DNA from: Pleionea litopenaei
GTDB lineage: Bacteria; Pseudomonadota; Gammaproteobacteria; Enterobacterales; Kangiellaceae
NCBI RefSeq assembly: GCF_031198435.1
Contig: NZ_CP133548.1
Coordinates: 1,738,501-1,802,500, forward strand
DNA length: 64,000 bases
Reading direction: 5' to 3'
The notes beneath the pieces are model-generated. The model made no database searches. It had not been told where the DNA came from and saw only the letters and a program-made list of their open reading frames with translations. The position numbers were made by a program, and so were the translations under genes. Shown in pieces: positions 33,838 to 43,948 of the stretch; within the stretch, counting starts at the first letter, position 1, and every line of letters starts with the position of its first letter.

Positions 33838-34356
33838 TTACTTGAGAGATTTTTGCTGTTTAATTTCAGCGCGGCGTTGTTTAAAAAAATTCGACAGTAT
33901 CGAGCCGCCTTCCTCGGCCATTAGCCCTCCCACTGCGTCGACGTGATGATTATGCGATGGATGCTCAAAGAAGTTCATTATTGAGTGACATGCACCGGTT
34001 TTATAGTCTGCGGCAGCATAGATGACTTGCTTAACACGAGCATGCACCATCGCAGCGGCGCACATAGGGCAAGGTTCCAAAGATACGTATAAACGCACGT
34101 CTGGCAGGCGGTAATTGTTCAGGTGTTGGCAGGCTTGGCGGATGGCAATGATTTCTGCATGGCAAGATGGATCAGACGATTCAATCGGGCAATTAAAACC
34201 TTCGCCAATGATTTCATCGTCCAACACCGCCACTGCACCGACGGGCACTTCACTATGCGATGCAGCAGTCGCGGCCAGCTGTAACGCTCGCCGCATAAAA
34301 TAACGATCTCGTTCACTAAATTCAAAACTTGTTGGCGAGATCCTTGGTTCCGTCAT
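33838..34356 (-). CDS. tadA: tRNA-specific adenosine deaminase
   Basis: A 172-residue cytidine/adenosine-deaminase-fold enzyme with the zinc motifs CHAEIIAIRQA (His and catalytic Glu) and EPCPMCAAAMVHARV. The N-terminus DRYFMRRALQLAATA and the C-terminal FEHPSHNHHVDAVGGLM match TadA, which edits A34 to inosine in tRNA-Arg. Essential in most bacteria. It follows guaA on the same strand, 51 bases downstream, an arrangement seen in related gammaproteobacteria. Confidence 0.93.
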   Translation of the reverse strand: MTEPRISPTSFEFSERDRYFMRRALQLAATAASHSEVPVGAVAVLDDEIIGEGFNCPIESSDPSCHAEIIAIRQACQHLNNYRLPDVRLYVSLEPCPMCAAAMVHARVKQVIYAAADYKTGACHSIMNFFEHPSHNHHVDAVGGLMAEEGGSILSNFFKQRRAEIKQQKSLK

Positions 34357-34407
34357 AACTGTATTTCTAGAGTGTGAGTGTGTTGAACAAACGAGACTCT
34401 AACACCC

Positions 34408-35985
34408 TTACTCCCACTCAATCGTTGCCGGTGGTTTCGATGAAATATCGTAGGTTACCCGACTAATGCCATCGATTTCATTGATGATACGATTAGACAC
34501 ATGCTCTAAAAACTCATACGGAAGGTGTGCCCAACGCGCGGTCATAAAGTCAATGGTTTCAACCGCTCGAAGCGATACAACGTAATCGTACTTTCTCGCA
34601 TCGCCCATAACGCCAACGGACTTAACTGGCAAAAATACGGTAAAGGCTTGCGACGTTTTGTGGTAGAGATCGTGCTTATACAATTCTTCAATATAAATCG
34701 CGTCGGCGCGACGTAAAAGATCAGTAAACTCTTTTTTCACTTCACCTAAAATTCTTACGCCAAGACCTGGCCCTGGGAATGGATGTCGATACAACATGTC
34801 ATAGGGAAGACCAAGTTCTAAACCAATTTTTCGCACTTCGTCTTTGAATAACTCGCGTAATGGTTCAACTAATTTTAATTCCATGTCTTCAGGTAAACCA
34901 CCAACATTATGATGCGATTTAATAACATGTGCTTTACCCGTCTTTGCGCCCGCAGACTCAATAACATCTGGGTATATGGTTCCTTGTGCTAACCACTTTG
35001 CGGCTTTTAATTTTTTCGATTCTTCTTCAAAAACTTCGACAAACACTCGGCCAATCACTTTCCGTTTTGCTTCGGGTTCATCAATGCCTTTTAACTCATT
35101 CAAGAAGCGATCTTCGGCGTCGACTCTAATAACATTGAGCCCCATATGCTTAGCAAACATGCCCATCACTTGATCGCCTTCGTTCAAACGTAATAGACCG
35201 TTATCAACGAAAACGCAGGTTAAGTTAGGACCAATTGCTCGATGCAATAATGCCGCCGTTACCGATGAATCAACGCCACCGGATAATCCAAGAATAACTT
35301 CATCTTCGCCAACTTGTTGACGAATTTGTTCGACCGCGTCGTCAATTATATTACCCGCTGTCCAAAGCGCTTCACACTGACAAATACTTAAAACAAACCG
35401 CTCTAAAATGCGACCGCCTTGACGTGTGTGGGTAACTTCTGGGTGAAATTGCACGCCGTAAAAATGCTTCTCTTCGTTGGCCATGGCGGCGAAAGGAGCA
35501 TTACCACTTTCTCCAATACACTCGAAGCCAGGAGGCAGTGAAGTCACTTTATCACCATGACTCATCCAAACGTCTAGCAGGCCTTCGCCGTTTTCATTGG
35601 CATGATCTTCAATACCTTTAAACAGTTCTGAATCGCCAACATGTTTTACTTGAGCGTAACCAAACTCACGTTCAGTCGACCCACTCACTTGGCCGCCCAG
35701 CTGCGCCGCCATGGTTTGCATGCCGTAGCAAATACCTAATACGGGTACGCCTAATTCAAAAATAACATCCGCTGCGCGCGGCGTGGTTGATTCGGTGACG
35801 CTCTCAGGACCACCCGACAAGATAACCCCATGAGGTGCAAATTCGCGGATGGCCTCTTCACTTAAATCAAAGGGATACAATTCACAGTAAACGCCAATTT
35901 CGCGAACTCGTCGGGCAATTAATTGCGTGTATTGTGAGCCAAAATCTAAGATTAATATTCGACTAGAGTGGATGTCTTTGGACAT
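34408..35985 (-). CDS. guaA: GMP synthase (glutamine-hydrolysing)
   Basis: A 525-residue enzyme for the last step of GMP synthesis (XMP to GMP). The N-terminal glutaminase (about 8-205) has [10 protein letters not shown] with the catalytic Cys and [11 protein letters not shown] with the His/Glu pair. The ATP-pyrophosphatase P-loop is [18 protein letters not shown] (about 230-247), and the C-terminal dimerisation domain ends [10 protein letters not shown], the standard terminus. Full length. It follows guaB with a hairpin in the 100-base gap. Confidence 0.97.
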   Translation of the reverse strand: MSKDIHSSRILILDFGSQYTQLIARRVREIGVYCELYPFDLSEEAIREFAPHGVILSGGPESVTESTTPRAADVIFELGVPVLGICYGMQTMAAQLGGQVSGSTEREFGYAQVKHVGDSELFKGIEDHANENGEGLLDVWMSHGDKVTSLPPGFECIGESGNAPFAAMANEEKHFYGVQFHPEVTHTRQGGRILERFVLSICQCEALWTAGNIIDDAVEQIRQQVGEDEVILGLSGGVDSSVTAALLHRAIGPNLTCVFVDNGLLRLNEGDQVMGMFAKHMGLNVIRVDAEDRFLNELKGIDEPEAKRKVIGRVFVEVFEEESKKLKAAKWLAQGTIYPDVIESAGAKTGKAHVIKSHHNVGGLPEDMELKLVEPLRELFKDEVRKIGLELGLPYDMLYRHPFPGPGLGVRILGEVKKEFTDLLRRADAIYIEELYKHDLYHKTSQAFTVFLPVKSVGVMGDARKYDYVVSLRAVETIDFMTARWAHLPYEFLEHVSNRIINEIDGISRVTYDISSKPPATIEWE

Positions 35986-36038
35986 AGACCTTACCTTTTA
36001 CCTAAAGTGATTTAGCCCCGCTTGGCTAAAACAGAAAA

Positions 36039-36060
36039 GCCGGAAGTGGACTCTTCCGGC
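36039..36060 (-). terminator. Hairpin between guaB and guaA
   Basis: GCCGGAAG-TGGACT-CTTCCGGC is a perfect 8-bp stem; on the minus strand it is followed by TTTTCTG, a short U-run. It lies 25 bases after the guaB stop and could attenuate read-through into guaA or stabilise the guaB 3' end. A second, weaker hairpin (TAGCC/GGCTA) lies at about 36012-36028. Confidence 0.55.
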
Positions 36061-36085
36061 TCGCCGTATAAATTTCTTACTCGAG

Positions 36086-37552
36086 TTACTTTCCGATCTG
36101 GTAGTTCGGTGCTTCTTTGGTGATTTGCACATCGTGTACATGAGACTCGCTCATGCCCGCCGCTGTCACTTTTACGAACTGAGCTTTGGTACGCATTTCA
36201 TCAACCGTTTTGCATCCGGTTAAGCCCATCGAGCTGCGCAATCCACCCATCATTTGATGAATGATGCTAACGAGTGAGCCTTTGTAAGGTACTCGACCTT
36301 CAATGCCTTCAGGCACGAGTTTGTCTGCGGCATTCGAAGACTGAAAGTAACGATCGCTCGACCCTTGTTTTTGCGACATGGCGCCTAAAGAGCCCATTCC
36401 GCGATACGATTTATAAGAACGACCTTGGTAAAGTTCCACTTCACCTGGCGCTTCTTCTGTGCCTGCCAGCATACTGCCAACCATAACCACATATGCACCT
36501 GCGGCGAAGGCTTTACACATATCACCCGAATAACGAATACCGCCATCGGCGATTAATGGAACGCCTTTGTCTTTAAGTGCCTCAGCAACGTTCGCCACAG
36601 CACTGATTTGTGGAACGCCAACACCCGTGACAATTCGAGTGGTACAAATTGAGCCTGGGCCAATACCCACTTTTACGCCATCAGCGCCCGCTTCAACAAG
36701 GGCCAATGCGCCTTCTGCAGTCGCGATGTTCCCACCGATGACCTGAATGTTCGGGTAATTCGTTTTCACCCACTTCACTCGGTCAAGTACCCCTTGCGAG
36801 TGACCGTGCGATGTATCGACTAACACAACATCGACGCCAGCAGCCACTAACGCAGCCACTCGTTCGTCGGTATCTGCTCCGGTACCAACAGCAGCACCGA
36901 CACGTAAGTGCCCCAGCGAATCCTTACAGGCGTTGGGCTTGTCTTCGGCTTTTTGAATGTCTTTTACGGTGATTAACCCTTTCAAATGAAAGTCGTCATC
37001 GACCATTAATACTTTTTCAATGCGGTGTTTGTGCATCAAGGCTAAGGCTTCGTCTATTTCTGCGCCTTCCTTAACGGTAACCAAGCGATCTTTTGGCGTC
37101 ATGACGGTAGAAATAGAACGATCGAGATGGGTTTCGAAGCGCACATCACGGCTGGTAACGATACCAACCAACTCTTGCCCTTCAACAACCGGCACACCAG
37201 AAATACCATTTTCAGCGGTAATCCGCTTCAATTCGGCGATGGTAATATCGGGTGTCACGGTGATGGGATCGTTCACCACTCCGCTTTCAAACTTTTTCAC
37301 TTTTCGAACTTCGGCGGCTTGTTGTTCGATGGTCATATTTTTGTGGATAAAGCCAATGCCACCTTCTTGAGCTAAAGCAATTGCTAATCGCGACTCAGTC
37401 ACCGTGTCCATCGCTGCCGATACCAAAGGGATATTTAAGGCAATCTCGCGAGTAAGCTGAGTCTTCAGCTCGGCGAGGTGTGGCAGAACCGTGGAATGCG
37501 CGGGAACCAATAAAACATCGTCGAAAGTAAGAGCTTCCTGAATAATTCGCAT
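36086..37552 (-). CDS. guaB: IMP dehydrogenase
   Basis: A 488-residue enzyme oxidising IMP to XMP, the committed step to GMP. The TIM barrel starts [20 protein letters not shown]; the CBS pair occupies about 93-205. The catalytic loop is [20 protein letters not shown] with the active Cys, followed by [11 protein letters not shown] and, in the flap, [20 protein letters not shown]. Ends [19 protein letters not shown]. Full length, first gene of guaBA, with a recognisable promoter at 37600-37629. Confidence 0.97.
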   Translation of the reverse strand: MRIIQEALTFDDVLLVPAHSTVLPHLAELKTQLTREIALNIPLVSAAMDTVTESRLAIALAQEGGIGFIHKNMTIEQQAAEVRKVKKFESGVVNDPITVTPDITIAELKRITAENGISGVPVVEGQELVGIVTSRDVRFETHLDRSISTVMTPKDRLVTVKEGAEIDEALALMHKHRIEKVLMVDDDFHLKGLITVKDIQKAEDKPNACKDSLGHLRVGAAVGTGADTDERVAALVAAGVDVVLVDTSHGHSQGVLDRVKWVKTNYPNIQVIGGNIATAEGALALVEAGADGVKVGIGPGSICTTRIVTGVGVPQISAVANVAEALKDKGVPLIADGGIRYSGDMCKAFAAGAYVVMVGSMLAGTEEAPGEVELYQGRSYKSYRGMGSLGAMSQKQGSSDRYFQSSNAADKLVPEGIEGRVPYKGSLVSIIHQMMGGLRSSMGLTGCKTVDEMRTKAQFVKVTAAGMSESHVHDVQITKEAPNYQIGK

Positions 37553-37599
37553 AATAAAGAGTCACCTTTTTAGGTAAACGGTTGGAAAACCAAAGCGGG

Positions 37600-37629
37600 A
37601 TTATAGCATTTTTCAAAATTTCAGAACAA
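37600..37629 (-). promoter_or_regulatory. guaB promoter
   Basis: On the minus strand TTGTTC (37629-37624) and TATAAT (37605-37600) are separated by 18 bases, giving a good sigma70 promoter. TATAAT is followed by CCCGC. It lies about 50 bases before the guaB ATG. Confidence 0.7.
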
Positions 37630-37827
37630 TCACCTGACTGGCTCTGAGGGAGAAAATTGTTAGTTTTATTGCTTTTTTTTATGAATCTGAAAAAATGACT
37701 CATTTCCTAAGGTCAGTGCGCACGAAAGCGGTCTGCGCTGCCCCTAGCTCTGCGACCAAAAGAACCGCAACGCCAAGGCGGCACGAACTTGTGTATGCGG
37801 TTAACCACATCGTCATTGAGAAATTGC

Positions 37828-39198
37828 ATGATTAAGCCAGTATTACAGCCCCGAAAACCCACCGAACGACGATATTTATCAATCAGTGAGTTAAATCGCA
37901 AAGTTAAAGGTTTGCTTGAAGCGCAAGGCGGTTCACTGTTGATTACCGGAGAAATCAGCAATTTTGTCGCGCCTGCGTCGGGTCACTGGTATTTCACCCT
38001 CAAGGATCAAAACGCGCAAGTCAAATGCACCATGTGGCGGGGTCGTAATCAAGTGCTCAAGTTTCGACCCGACAATGGAATGCTGGTGAATGCACGCGCC
38101 AAAATGACCCTGTACGAAGCTCGCGGTGATTATCAACTAAACATCGACTTTCTAGAGCCTGCCGGTCAAGGTGATTTGCAAGCTCAGTTTGAGCAATTAA
38201 AACAAAAGCTTGATGCTGCCGGATTATTTGCACCAGAACGTAAAAAACCGATTCCAAGACAACCAAGCAAAGTCGGCATCATCACGTCGCCCACCGGGGC
38301 TGCGATTCGCGATGTTATTACGGTGATGCAACGTCGCTTTCCACTGACGGAAATTATTATTTATCCTTGCCAGGTACAAGGTAAGCAAGCACATACTAGC
38401 ATTATTCAAGCTCTCGAATTGGCCAATCAACGCGCCGAGGTGGATGTCTTGTTACTCACCCGAGGCGGTGGCTCACTCGAAGATATGTGGTGTTTCAATC
38501 ACGAGCAATTGGCTTACGCGATTAGCCAAAGTCGACTGCCCACCGTGGCTGCAGTTGGGCATGAAATTGACTTTTCTATCGCCGAATTTGTTGCCGACAT
38601 GCGCGCTCCAACACCGTCAGCGGCAGCAGAAATACTCACTCAAGATCAACTTCAACTGCGCCAAACCATCGATAATCTCGACTTCACGCTGCACAGAGCA
38701 GTGAATAATTACTTACAACAAAATAGCCATAGGCTCGAAGTTTGTCGCCTGAAACTTACGGATCCAGAGCCGTTACTTAAACAGTTTGAAGAGCAAATGA
38801 GCGAGCTATGGCAGCGAGCGCAAAGCGTTGTGAAAGAAACCATCAATGACCAACGAGCGCGGCTGCACGATAGTCAACTCAAACTGTTGCGATATCATCC
38901 CGAAAACCAAGTTGCTCGAGCAGAACAGCGTGGCGCCGCCCTGTTTAAACGGTTGCAGTTTGCCGCGCAAACTCAATTGAAGCAGTTTAATTCTACCCTC
39001 GCTGCTCGCGCTGACCGATTAAATACCGTGAGCCCTTTGGCCACACTCGCCCGCGGCTACTCGATTACCTTACAAGAAGACGCCTTAATCACCTCTCATT
39101 CTCAAGTTAAACTGGGGGATAGGCTAACCACGCGAGTGGTCGATGGACAAATCGAGAGTCAAGTGACCGCCGTCAATAAATTCGACAGCACCGATTGA
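37828..39198 (+). CDS. xseA: Exodeoxyribonuclease VII large subunit
   Basis: 456 residues from ATG at 37828 (MIKPVLQPRKPTERRYLSIS); the frame to 37789 needs a TTG. The N-terminal OB domain (about 15-115) has SNFVAPASGHWYFTLKD. The catalytic domain has KVGIITSPTGAAIRDV, LLTRGGGSLEDMWCFN and AAVGHEIDFSIAEFVADM-RAPTPSAAAE; a long helical extension follows to the C-terminus. It forms ExoVII with XseB, processing single-stranded DNA. Divergent from guaB, as in many gammaproteobacteria. No xseB is in view. Confidence 0.93.
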   Translation: MIKPVLQPRKPTERRYLSISELNRKVKGLLEAQGGSLLITGEISNFVAPASGHWYFTLKDQNAQVKCTMWRGRNQVLKFRPDNGMLVNARAKMTLYEARGDYQLNIDFLEPAGQGDLQAQFEQLKQKLDAAGLFAPERKKPIPRQPSKVGIITSPTGAAIRDVITVMQRRFPLTEIIIYPCQVQGKQAHTSIIQALELANQRAEVDVLLLTRGGGSLEDMWCFNHEQLAYAISQSRLPTVAAVGHEIDFSIAEFVADMRAPTPSAAAEILTQDQLQLRQTIDNLDFTLHRAVNNYLQQNSHRLEVCRLKLTDPEPLLKQFEEQMSELWQRAQSVVKETINDQRARLHDSQLKLLRYHPENQVARAEQRGAALFKRLQFAAQTQLKQFNSTLAARADRLNTVSPLATLARGYSITLQEDALITSHSQVKLGDRLTTRVVDGQIESQVTAVNKFDSTD

Positions 39199-39208
39199 CC
39201 TTAAAGGC

Positions 39209-39216
39209 GACCGGTC
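39209..39216 (+). promoter_or_regulatory. GACCGGTC operator-like site before the TetR gene
   Basis: GACCGGTC is a perfect 8-bp palindrome, followed by ATATATTA, 13 bases before the TetR start at 39230. The same word and flank recur at 39867, before the LpxR-family gene, which points to a shared regulator. Confidence 0.65.
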
Positions 39217-39229
39217 ATATATTATTGAG

Positions 39230-39814
39230 ATGGGAAGAAAACCGCACTGTCGACAACACATACTGCACGCTGGCCTAGAAGTCTTGGCGACCAAAGGCTA
39301 TAACGGCACAGGTGTAAAAGAAATCGTGGACAGCGCCGGCGTTCCGAAAGGCTCATTCTACAATCACTTTTCGAGCAAAGAAGCCTTTGTCATTGAGGCG
39401 ATCGAACTCGCCGCTGAAGAACACCTCGCCGCTGCCAAGCAGCAACTTTTAGAGTCCCCGGGCAGTCCGATTGAGCGATTGCTTCGGTTCTTCGAGCAGC
39501 AGCTAACTCAGTTACAAGAGCAGTCTTTCTGCGGCGGTTGTTTAATCGGGAATCTCAGTCTTGAAATGTCTGATGAGAATCCGGCAATACGCAAAGCAAC
39601 CGATCACATCATGGATCAATACGTGAACCTGCTAGCCAGAGTTATTGAGCAAGCTAAATCTGAGCAATTACTAAAAGATACAGAAACCGATCCTCACGCC
39701 TTAGCAGAATTTATTCAATGCGCTTGGGAAGGTACCCTAATGCGCTTAAAAACCAGCCGATCTTGCCGCGCTTATCACAGCTTTAAAGCTCAAATTCAGC
39801 AGCTTTTAAGTTAA
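39230..39814 (+). CDS. TetR-family transcriptional regulator
   Basis: A 194-residue protein. The N-terminal helix-turn-helix contains TGVKEIVDSAGVPKGSFYNH (about 24-43), typical of TetR. The C-terminal ligand domain has SFCGGCLIGNLSLEMSD, a conserved Cys-containing segment found in the NemR/AcuR-like branch that responds to electrophiles or small metabolites. Operator-like palindromes precede both this gene and the LpxR-family gene downstream, so it probably represses both. Confidence 0.9.
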   Translation: MGRKPHCRQHILHAGLEVLATKGYNGTGVKEIVDSAGVPKGSFYNHFSSKEAFVIEAIELAAEEHLAAAKQQLLESPGSPIERLLRFFEQQLTQLQEQSFCGGCLIGNLSLEMSDENPAIRKATDHIMDQYVNLLARVIEQAKSEQLLKDTETDPHALAEFIQCAWEGTLMRLKTSRSCRAYHSFKAQIQQLLS

Positions 39815-39866
39815 GCATTCAAATTTTCAATCAACTTCATCGATTTCTGCCCTTTAAATTTAAGAC

Positions 39867-39903
39867 GACCGGTCATATATTAACTCAAATAGACCGATCG
39901 GTC
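39867..39903 (+). promoter_or_regulatory. Two operator-like palindromes before the LpxR-family gene
   Basis: GACCGGTC at 39867-39874 and GACCGATCGGTC at 39892-39903, each followed by ATATATTA or ATTTATTA. With the site at 39209 these form a three-member set within 700 bases, consistent with binding by the adjacent TetR regulator. They sit 23-59 bases before the ATG at 39926, where a repressor would block transcription. Confidence 0.7.
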
Positions 39904-39925
39904 ATTTATTAGGGAGAAGATTCTT

Positions 39926-41179
39926 ATGTTGCGTTATATGTTGCGTCAAATACTACTCGCAACACTCTTACTGGCCTTTCAGTTCATCGCTGAGAGCAGT
40001 GAGGCTCACGGGTCTGAGGGTTCCAAAATGCGCGGTCAGACAAAGGGTTCAGCGTTCGCCACCCTCTCGGCAACACAAGCGACAGAAGACAAAACCTTAA
40101 CCGGGTTAGACGTTTCGAAACGGCAATGGACACGAAGAGCTGGCGCAGGAAGTATTCAAGATGAGCGTTCGCCGTTGCACCACTGGCACTGGCTAACCGA
40201 CCAAGAGCCTTACGATGCAGGCTGGGCGCTGTATATCGACAATGACCTATTTACTTTACGTAAACGCGATCAAGACTACACCGGTGGTTTATCCGTCACC
40301 TTGGCTGGGCGTCGCGCTATCGAATACGGCATATCGCTCGATCCGGTCAGGGCAGCCATTACCGAACAACTCGGAATATTGCCCAAGCCTTCCTCAGCGT
40401 TAACGGAGCTGCATGGCATTGAAGCAGGGTTCACCATCTTTACACCTAAATCGATTGATCAACCAGACAAGCAGCTCGGCGATCGGCCTTTCGCAAGCTT
40501 GCTCTATCTCGCGAATACACAGGAGCTCATCGATTCGGCCAATGATACGGCTTGGGTCAGCACTTTCACGCTGGGTGTGCTCGGCGCTGACTGGGTTAAC
40601 TCCATTCAAACTGAGTTGCACGCAGCCTTGGGCAGTGATCGCCCGAGTGGTTGGGATCAGCAAATCAGCGACGGTGGTGAGTTAACCTTTAAGTACAGCA
40701 TCGGCAAACAACAACTGATCGCTTATCACTATGGTGAGCAAAACTTTGAACTCAGCAGCACCAGCCAGTTGAGCGTTGGCTACCTAACCGAAGCCACCTT
40801 TGGCTTGGCTGGTCGCTACGGTAGTTTTCAAACGCCTTGGTACAGCTTCAGACCACAATTTAATGACTACTCAGAGAAGTCGACCAGCTTGGCGGGGCTA
40901 GCGGAGCACCGCAGTGAGGTTTATGTTTGGGGTGGTTTTTCTGCGCATTTGCGCGGCTATAACGTCTTTTTGCAAGGCCAATTCAAAGACAGTCCCGTCA
41001 CCTTTTCATCCAATGAACTGAATCGTTTGGTTTGGGACGCTTGGGTAGGCATCACTCATCAGTCGGAATCGGGTTGGCGTTTTAGTTATTTATTACGCGG
41101 CCAATCATCAGAAGTTAAGCGAGGTCCAGCCGATCGCAGCGTACTTTGGGGCGGTATGATCATCAGTGCAAGCTACTAA
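39926..41179 (+). CDS. LpxR-family (DUF2219) outer-membrane protein
   Basis: 417 residues with AGGGAGAAGA upstream. A signal peptide (about 1-28) is followed by a non-conserved polar stretch to residue 90, then the barrel: YIDNDLFTLRKRDQDYTGGL, GDRPFASLLYLAN, and later GWDQQISDGGELTFKYSIG-type strands, ending WGGMIISASY with the aromatic C-terminus of outer-membrane proteins. LpxR removes the 3'-acyloxyacyl group of lipid A; the N-D-x-F and D-R-P-x-A motifs that carry its calcium and active-site residues are present. Activity is inferred. A terminator follows. Confidence 0.8.
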   Translation: MLRYMLRQILLATLLLAFQFIAESSEAHGSEGSKMRGQTKGSAFATLSATQATEDKTLTGLDVSKRQWTRRAGAGSIQDERSPLHHWHWLTDQEPYDAGWALYIDNDLFTLRKRDQDYTGGLSVTLAGRRAIEYGISLDPVRAAITEQLGILPKPSSALTELHGIEAGFTIFTPKSIDQPDKQLGDRPFASLLYLANTQELIDSANDTAWVSTFTLGVLGADWVNSIQTELHAALGSDRPSGWDQQISDGGELTFKYSIGKQQLIAYHYGEQNFELSSTSQLSVGYLTEATFGLAGRYGSFQTPWYSFRPQFNDYSEKSTSLAGLAEHRSEVYVWGGFSAHLRGYNVFLQGQFKDSPVTFSSNELNRLVWDAWVGITHQSESGWRFSYLLRGQSSEVKRGPADRSVLWGGMIISASY

Positions 41180-41194
41180 AGTTTTCTTTCCCCT

Positions 41195-41222
41195 TCAGGT
41201 CACGGACGACCTGTCTTTTTTG
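41195..41222 (+). terminator. Rho-independent terminator of the LpxR-family gene
   Basis: CAGGTC-ACGGAC-GACCTG gives a 6-bp stem followed by TCTTTTTT, 16 bases after the stop codon. Confidence 0.8.
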
Positions 41223-41269
41223 ATCGCTCTACGGGTTTGAAAGGGTGGAATAAACAGTAAGATTGAATA

Positions 41270-41306
41270 AAGCGCGCGTCGAGTTTCGCGAAGACCTACG
41301 CGCTTT
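41270..41306 (-). terminator. Likely terminator of the hisS-yfgM-bamB-der transcript
   Basis: AAAGCGCG at about 41269-41276 pairs with CGCGCTTTT at about 41299-41306 across a loop of some 22 bases; the minus strand reads into GCGCGCTTTATTC. The stem is short and the loop long, so I call it with moderate confidence. Confidence 0.5.
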
Positions 41307-41318
41307 TAACCAGAAAGG

Positions 41319-42719
41319 TTACTTTTTCTTGCCAAACTTCTTAATCGCGCGTTTACGCTTTAGACGTTGTCTGCGGGTCACTTCTTGCTTTTTGCCTTCG
41401 TGAGGGTTTTTACCTTCTTTCAGCTCTAATTTGATCGGTGTACCCACAATATTCAACACTTTAATAAAATGCTTAATTAAGTAGCGTTGATAAGATTCTG
41501 GTAATTTAGTGGTACGGTTGCCGTGAATAACTATTCGCGGAGGATTGTGACCACCAGGATGCGCATATCGAAGTTTACTGCGAAACCCTTTAACGGTTGG
41601 TGGAGGATGCTTGGCCACTGCAATTTCTAGTTCACGCGTCAGTTTCGATGCAGACATCTCGACATTCGCACTATTAAACGCTTCATCAACCGAATCAAAT
41701 AAATCGCCGACACCACTGCCATGCAGTGCTGAAATAAAGTGCATGCGAGCAAAGTCAGCAAACACCATTCGACGGTTGACCTCACTTTTAACGGCTTCGC
41801 GTTGCTCTGCGGTCATGCCATCCCATTTATTGATCGAGATAACCAGTGATCGCCCTGCTTCCATAACAAAACGCAACAGTGACAAGTCTTGTTCAGTAAT
41901 GCCTTCACGTGCATCAAAAACCATGATCACAACGTTGGCATCTTCAATGGCCTGCAGCGTTTTTAAAACTGAAAATTTTTCAACCGTCTCACGAACTTTT
42001 CCGCGCCGTCGAACGCCGGCCGTGTCGATAATGGTGTAGGGTTTTTCGCGCCGCTCCATATCAATATAAATGGAGTCTCGAGTGGTTCCTGGCATATCGA
42101 ACACCACGACCCGCTCTTCGCCTAACATACGGTTAACTAAGGTTGACTTTCCAACATTAGGACGGCCAACAATGGCTATTTTAGGATGTTTTGTTCGCTC
42201 GCGTTCCGCTTCTTCAAGCGCTTCGTCAGAGGCCAGTGGCAGCAACACTTCTTCTGCCAAAACATTCACCCCACGACCATGCCCCGCCGCTATTGGGTTA
42301 ACGCTGCTGAATCCGAGTGCATAAAAGTCAGCGATGGCGGCTTCGGCATTAATCCCATCAATCTTGTTAACAACTAAATGAACGGGCTTACCAAAGGTGC
42401 GAAGTTCACGCGCTAAATTTTCATCAACGGCGGTTAAGCCAGCGCGAGCGTCCAATAGGAATAGAACGATATCAGCTTCTTGCACCGCCAGCTTTGATTG
42501 CTCTGCCATGTAGCCATCAATACCCACTTCGCCACCGGTAATACCTCCGGTATCGATGATAATAAATGGCCGCCCTTCTATTTTCGCATGACCGTATTGA
42601 CGGTCTCGTGTTAGCCCAGGTAAGTCAGCTACCAAGGCATCACGGGAACGAGTTAAGCGATTAAATAAGGTCGACTTACCGACGTTGGGTCTGCCGACCA
42701 AGGCGATGACAGGAATCAT
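41319..42719 (-). CDS. der: Ribosome biogenesis GTPase Der (EngA)
   Basis: 466 residues with two tandem GTPase domains, [18 protein letters not shown] (start of the first) and [18 protein letters not shown] (start of the second, about residue 180), each with DTAG/DTGG and NKxD motifs. A KH-like domain follows, ending in a basic tail ([20 protein letters not shown]). Der assembles the 50S subunit and is essential. Last gene of the hisS-yfgM-bamB-der run; 12 bases from bamB. Confidence 0.96.
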   Translation of the reverse strand: MIPVIALVGRPNVGKSTLFNRLTRSRDALVADLPGLTRDRQYGHAKIEGRPFIIIDTGGITGGEVGIDGYMAEQSKLAVQEADIVLFLLDARAGLTAVDENLARELRTFGKPVHLVVNKIDGINAEAAIADFYALGFSSVNPIAAGHGRGVNVLAEEVLLPLASDEALEEAERERTKHPKIAIVGRPNVGKSTLVNRMLGEERVVVFDMPGTTRDSIYIDMERREKPYTIIDTAGVRRRGKVRETVEKFSVLKTLQAIEDANVVIMVFDAREGITEQDLSLLRFVMEAGRSLVISINKWDGMTAEQREAVKSEVNRRMVFADFARMHFISALHGSGVGDLFDSVDEAFNSANVEMSASKLTRELEIAVAKHPPPTVKGFRSKLRYAHPGGHNPPRIVIHGNRTTKLPESYQRYLIKHFIKVLNIVGTPIKLELKEGKNPHEGKKQEVTRRQRLKRKRAIKKFGKKK

Positions 42720-42730
42720 AGTGTGAAATC

Positions 42731-43948
42731 TTACTTAGCGTCTTTACGCTGTTTGTAGGCAATCATGTGGCCATTACGGGTTAAAACAACCAACTTATCA
42801 TCAACGATAAATGGCTTAGTTGCGACACCATACTCTTCATGATTATGAAAACGACAGGCTTCAGCACTGTCATAGCAATCAGTATAGTTGATACTGCTGT
42901 TAATATTTAGCTGTCCAATTAATTGGCCGGACGCTTTGTCGAGCATGTGCAAATAACCGCCCATGTCACCGACCACAATGTGGTCACCAAAAGCTGTCGG
43001 CGACGTCGTTTGTCGTAAGAATAGCGCTTTTTGAGTCCATAAAAGGACACCATTGTTACGATTCATGCTGGTGACATAACCATTATCTTGAGTCACTAAT
43101 AGCGTTTGGTTATCCACTTCAATGTCTTGGTATGACGATAATTCGCGTGACCATAATGGCTCACCAGAGCGCAGTTCAAGAGCCATAATGTTGCCATTAA
43201 ACGAGGTCGCATAAAGCGTTGAACCAAACACCACGGGTTGCCCGTCAACATCGACCAAGCGCTCTAAGTCAGAGCGGCCGCTTGGGGTAGTAATTTGACG
43301 CTCCCAGGCTAACTGGCCATTTTCAAGCAGAAACACACCGACCTTACCATTGGCAAATCCAGAAATCGCTGCGCCTAACGCAATCACTGGGCTGGAGGTA
43401 CCACGCAAGGTTAATGCAGGTAAAGTACGATCATAAAACCACTTCTGTTCACCGCTGCTAGCGTCTAGAGCGACTATCTTTCCATCCACCGTATTGGCAA
43501 CCACATATCCATCGCCGACGGCCGGTGATGCAATCACCTCACTGGATAATTGAGAGGTCCAGAGTTGTTCACCTGACTCAACGTCAAATGCCATTACCTG
43601 CCCTTCACGCGTACCCACAACAGCAATTCGATTCGCAACGGTAACGCCAGCAGAAATACGTTGTTCAATTGTCGTTTGCCAAACTTTGCTGCCCTTTTCA
43701 GGATCAATCGCCATGAGCTTACCACTCACATCGGCGATAAAAATTTTGCCATAGCTTTCAGCGGGGTGGAGCTTTAAAAACTCGTCTTGAACACCGTCAC
43801 CCACCGTAATACTCCAAAGTTCATCGTAACGAACTTTGGTTTCCACCACCGAAGGTATTGGATTTGGCAATACTTCATTTTCATCACCACATCCATTTAA
43901 CAACAATAGAGCGGCAATCAGTCCTGCAAAAAGAAATTGTTTAGTCAT
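42731..43948 (-). CDS. bamB: Outer-membrane protein assembly factor BamB
   Basis: 405 residues. A lipobox LNGC anchors Cys20, and the remainder is an eight-bladed PQQ-like propeller with repeats such as [40 protein letters not shown] and [20 protein letters not shown]. It is the BAM-complex lipoprotein that aids beta-barrel insertion, facing the periplasm. Its ATG overlaps the yfgM stop by one base (TAATG), so the two are translationally coupled. Confidence 0.94.
   Translation of the reverse strand: MTKQFLFAGLIAALLLLNGCGDENEVLPNPIPSVVETKVRYDELWSITVGDGVQDEFLKLHPAESYGKIFIADVSGKLMAIDPEKGSKVWQTTIEQRISAGVTVANRIAVVGTREGQVMAFDVESGEQLWTSQLSSEVIASPAVGDGYVVANTVDGKIVALDASSGEQKWFYDRTLPALTLRGTSSPVIALGAAISGFANGKVGVFLLENGQLAWERQITTPSGRSDLERLVDVDGQPVVFGSTLYATSFNGNIMALELRSGEPLWSRELSSYQDIEVDNQTLLVTQDNGYVTSMNRNNGVLLWTQKALFLRQTTSPTAFGDHIVVGDMGGYLHMLDKASGQLIGQLNINSSINYTDCYDSAEACRFHNHEEYGVATKPFIVDDKLVVLTRNGHMIAYKQRKDAK

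Noticed and set aside
37789-37827. Upstream N-terminal extension of xseA from TTG
   Set aside because: The ATG at 37828 gives the usual N-terminus for XseA, whereas the extension is rich in Ser/Thr/Cys, shows no conservation cues and needs a rarer start codon.
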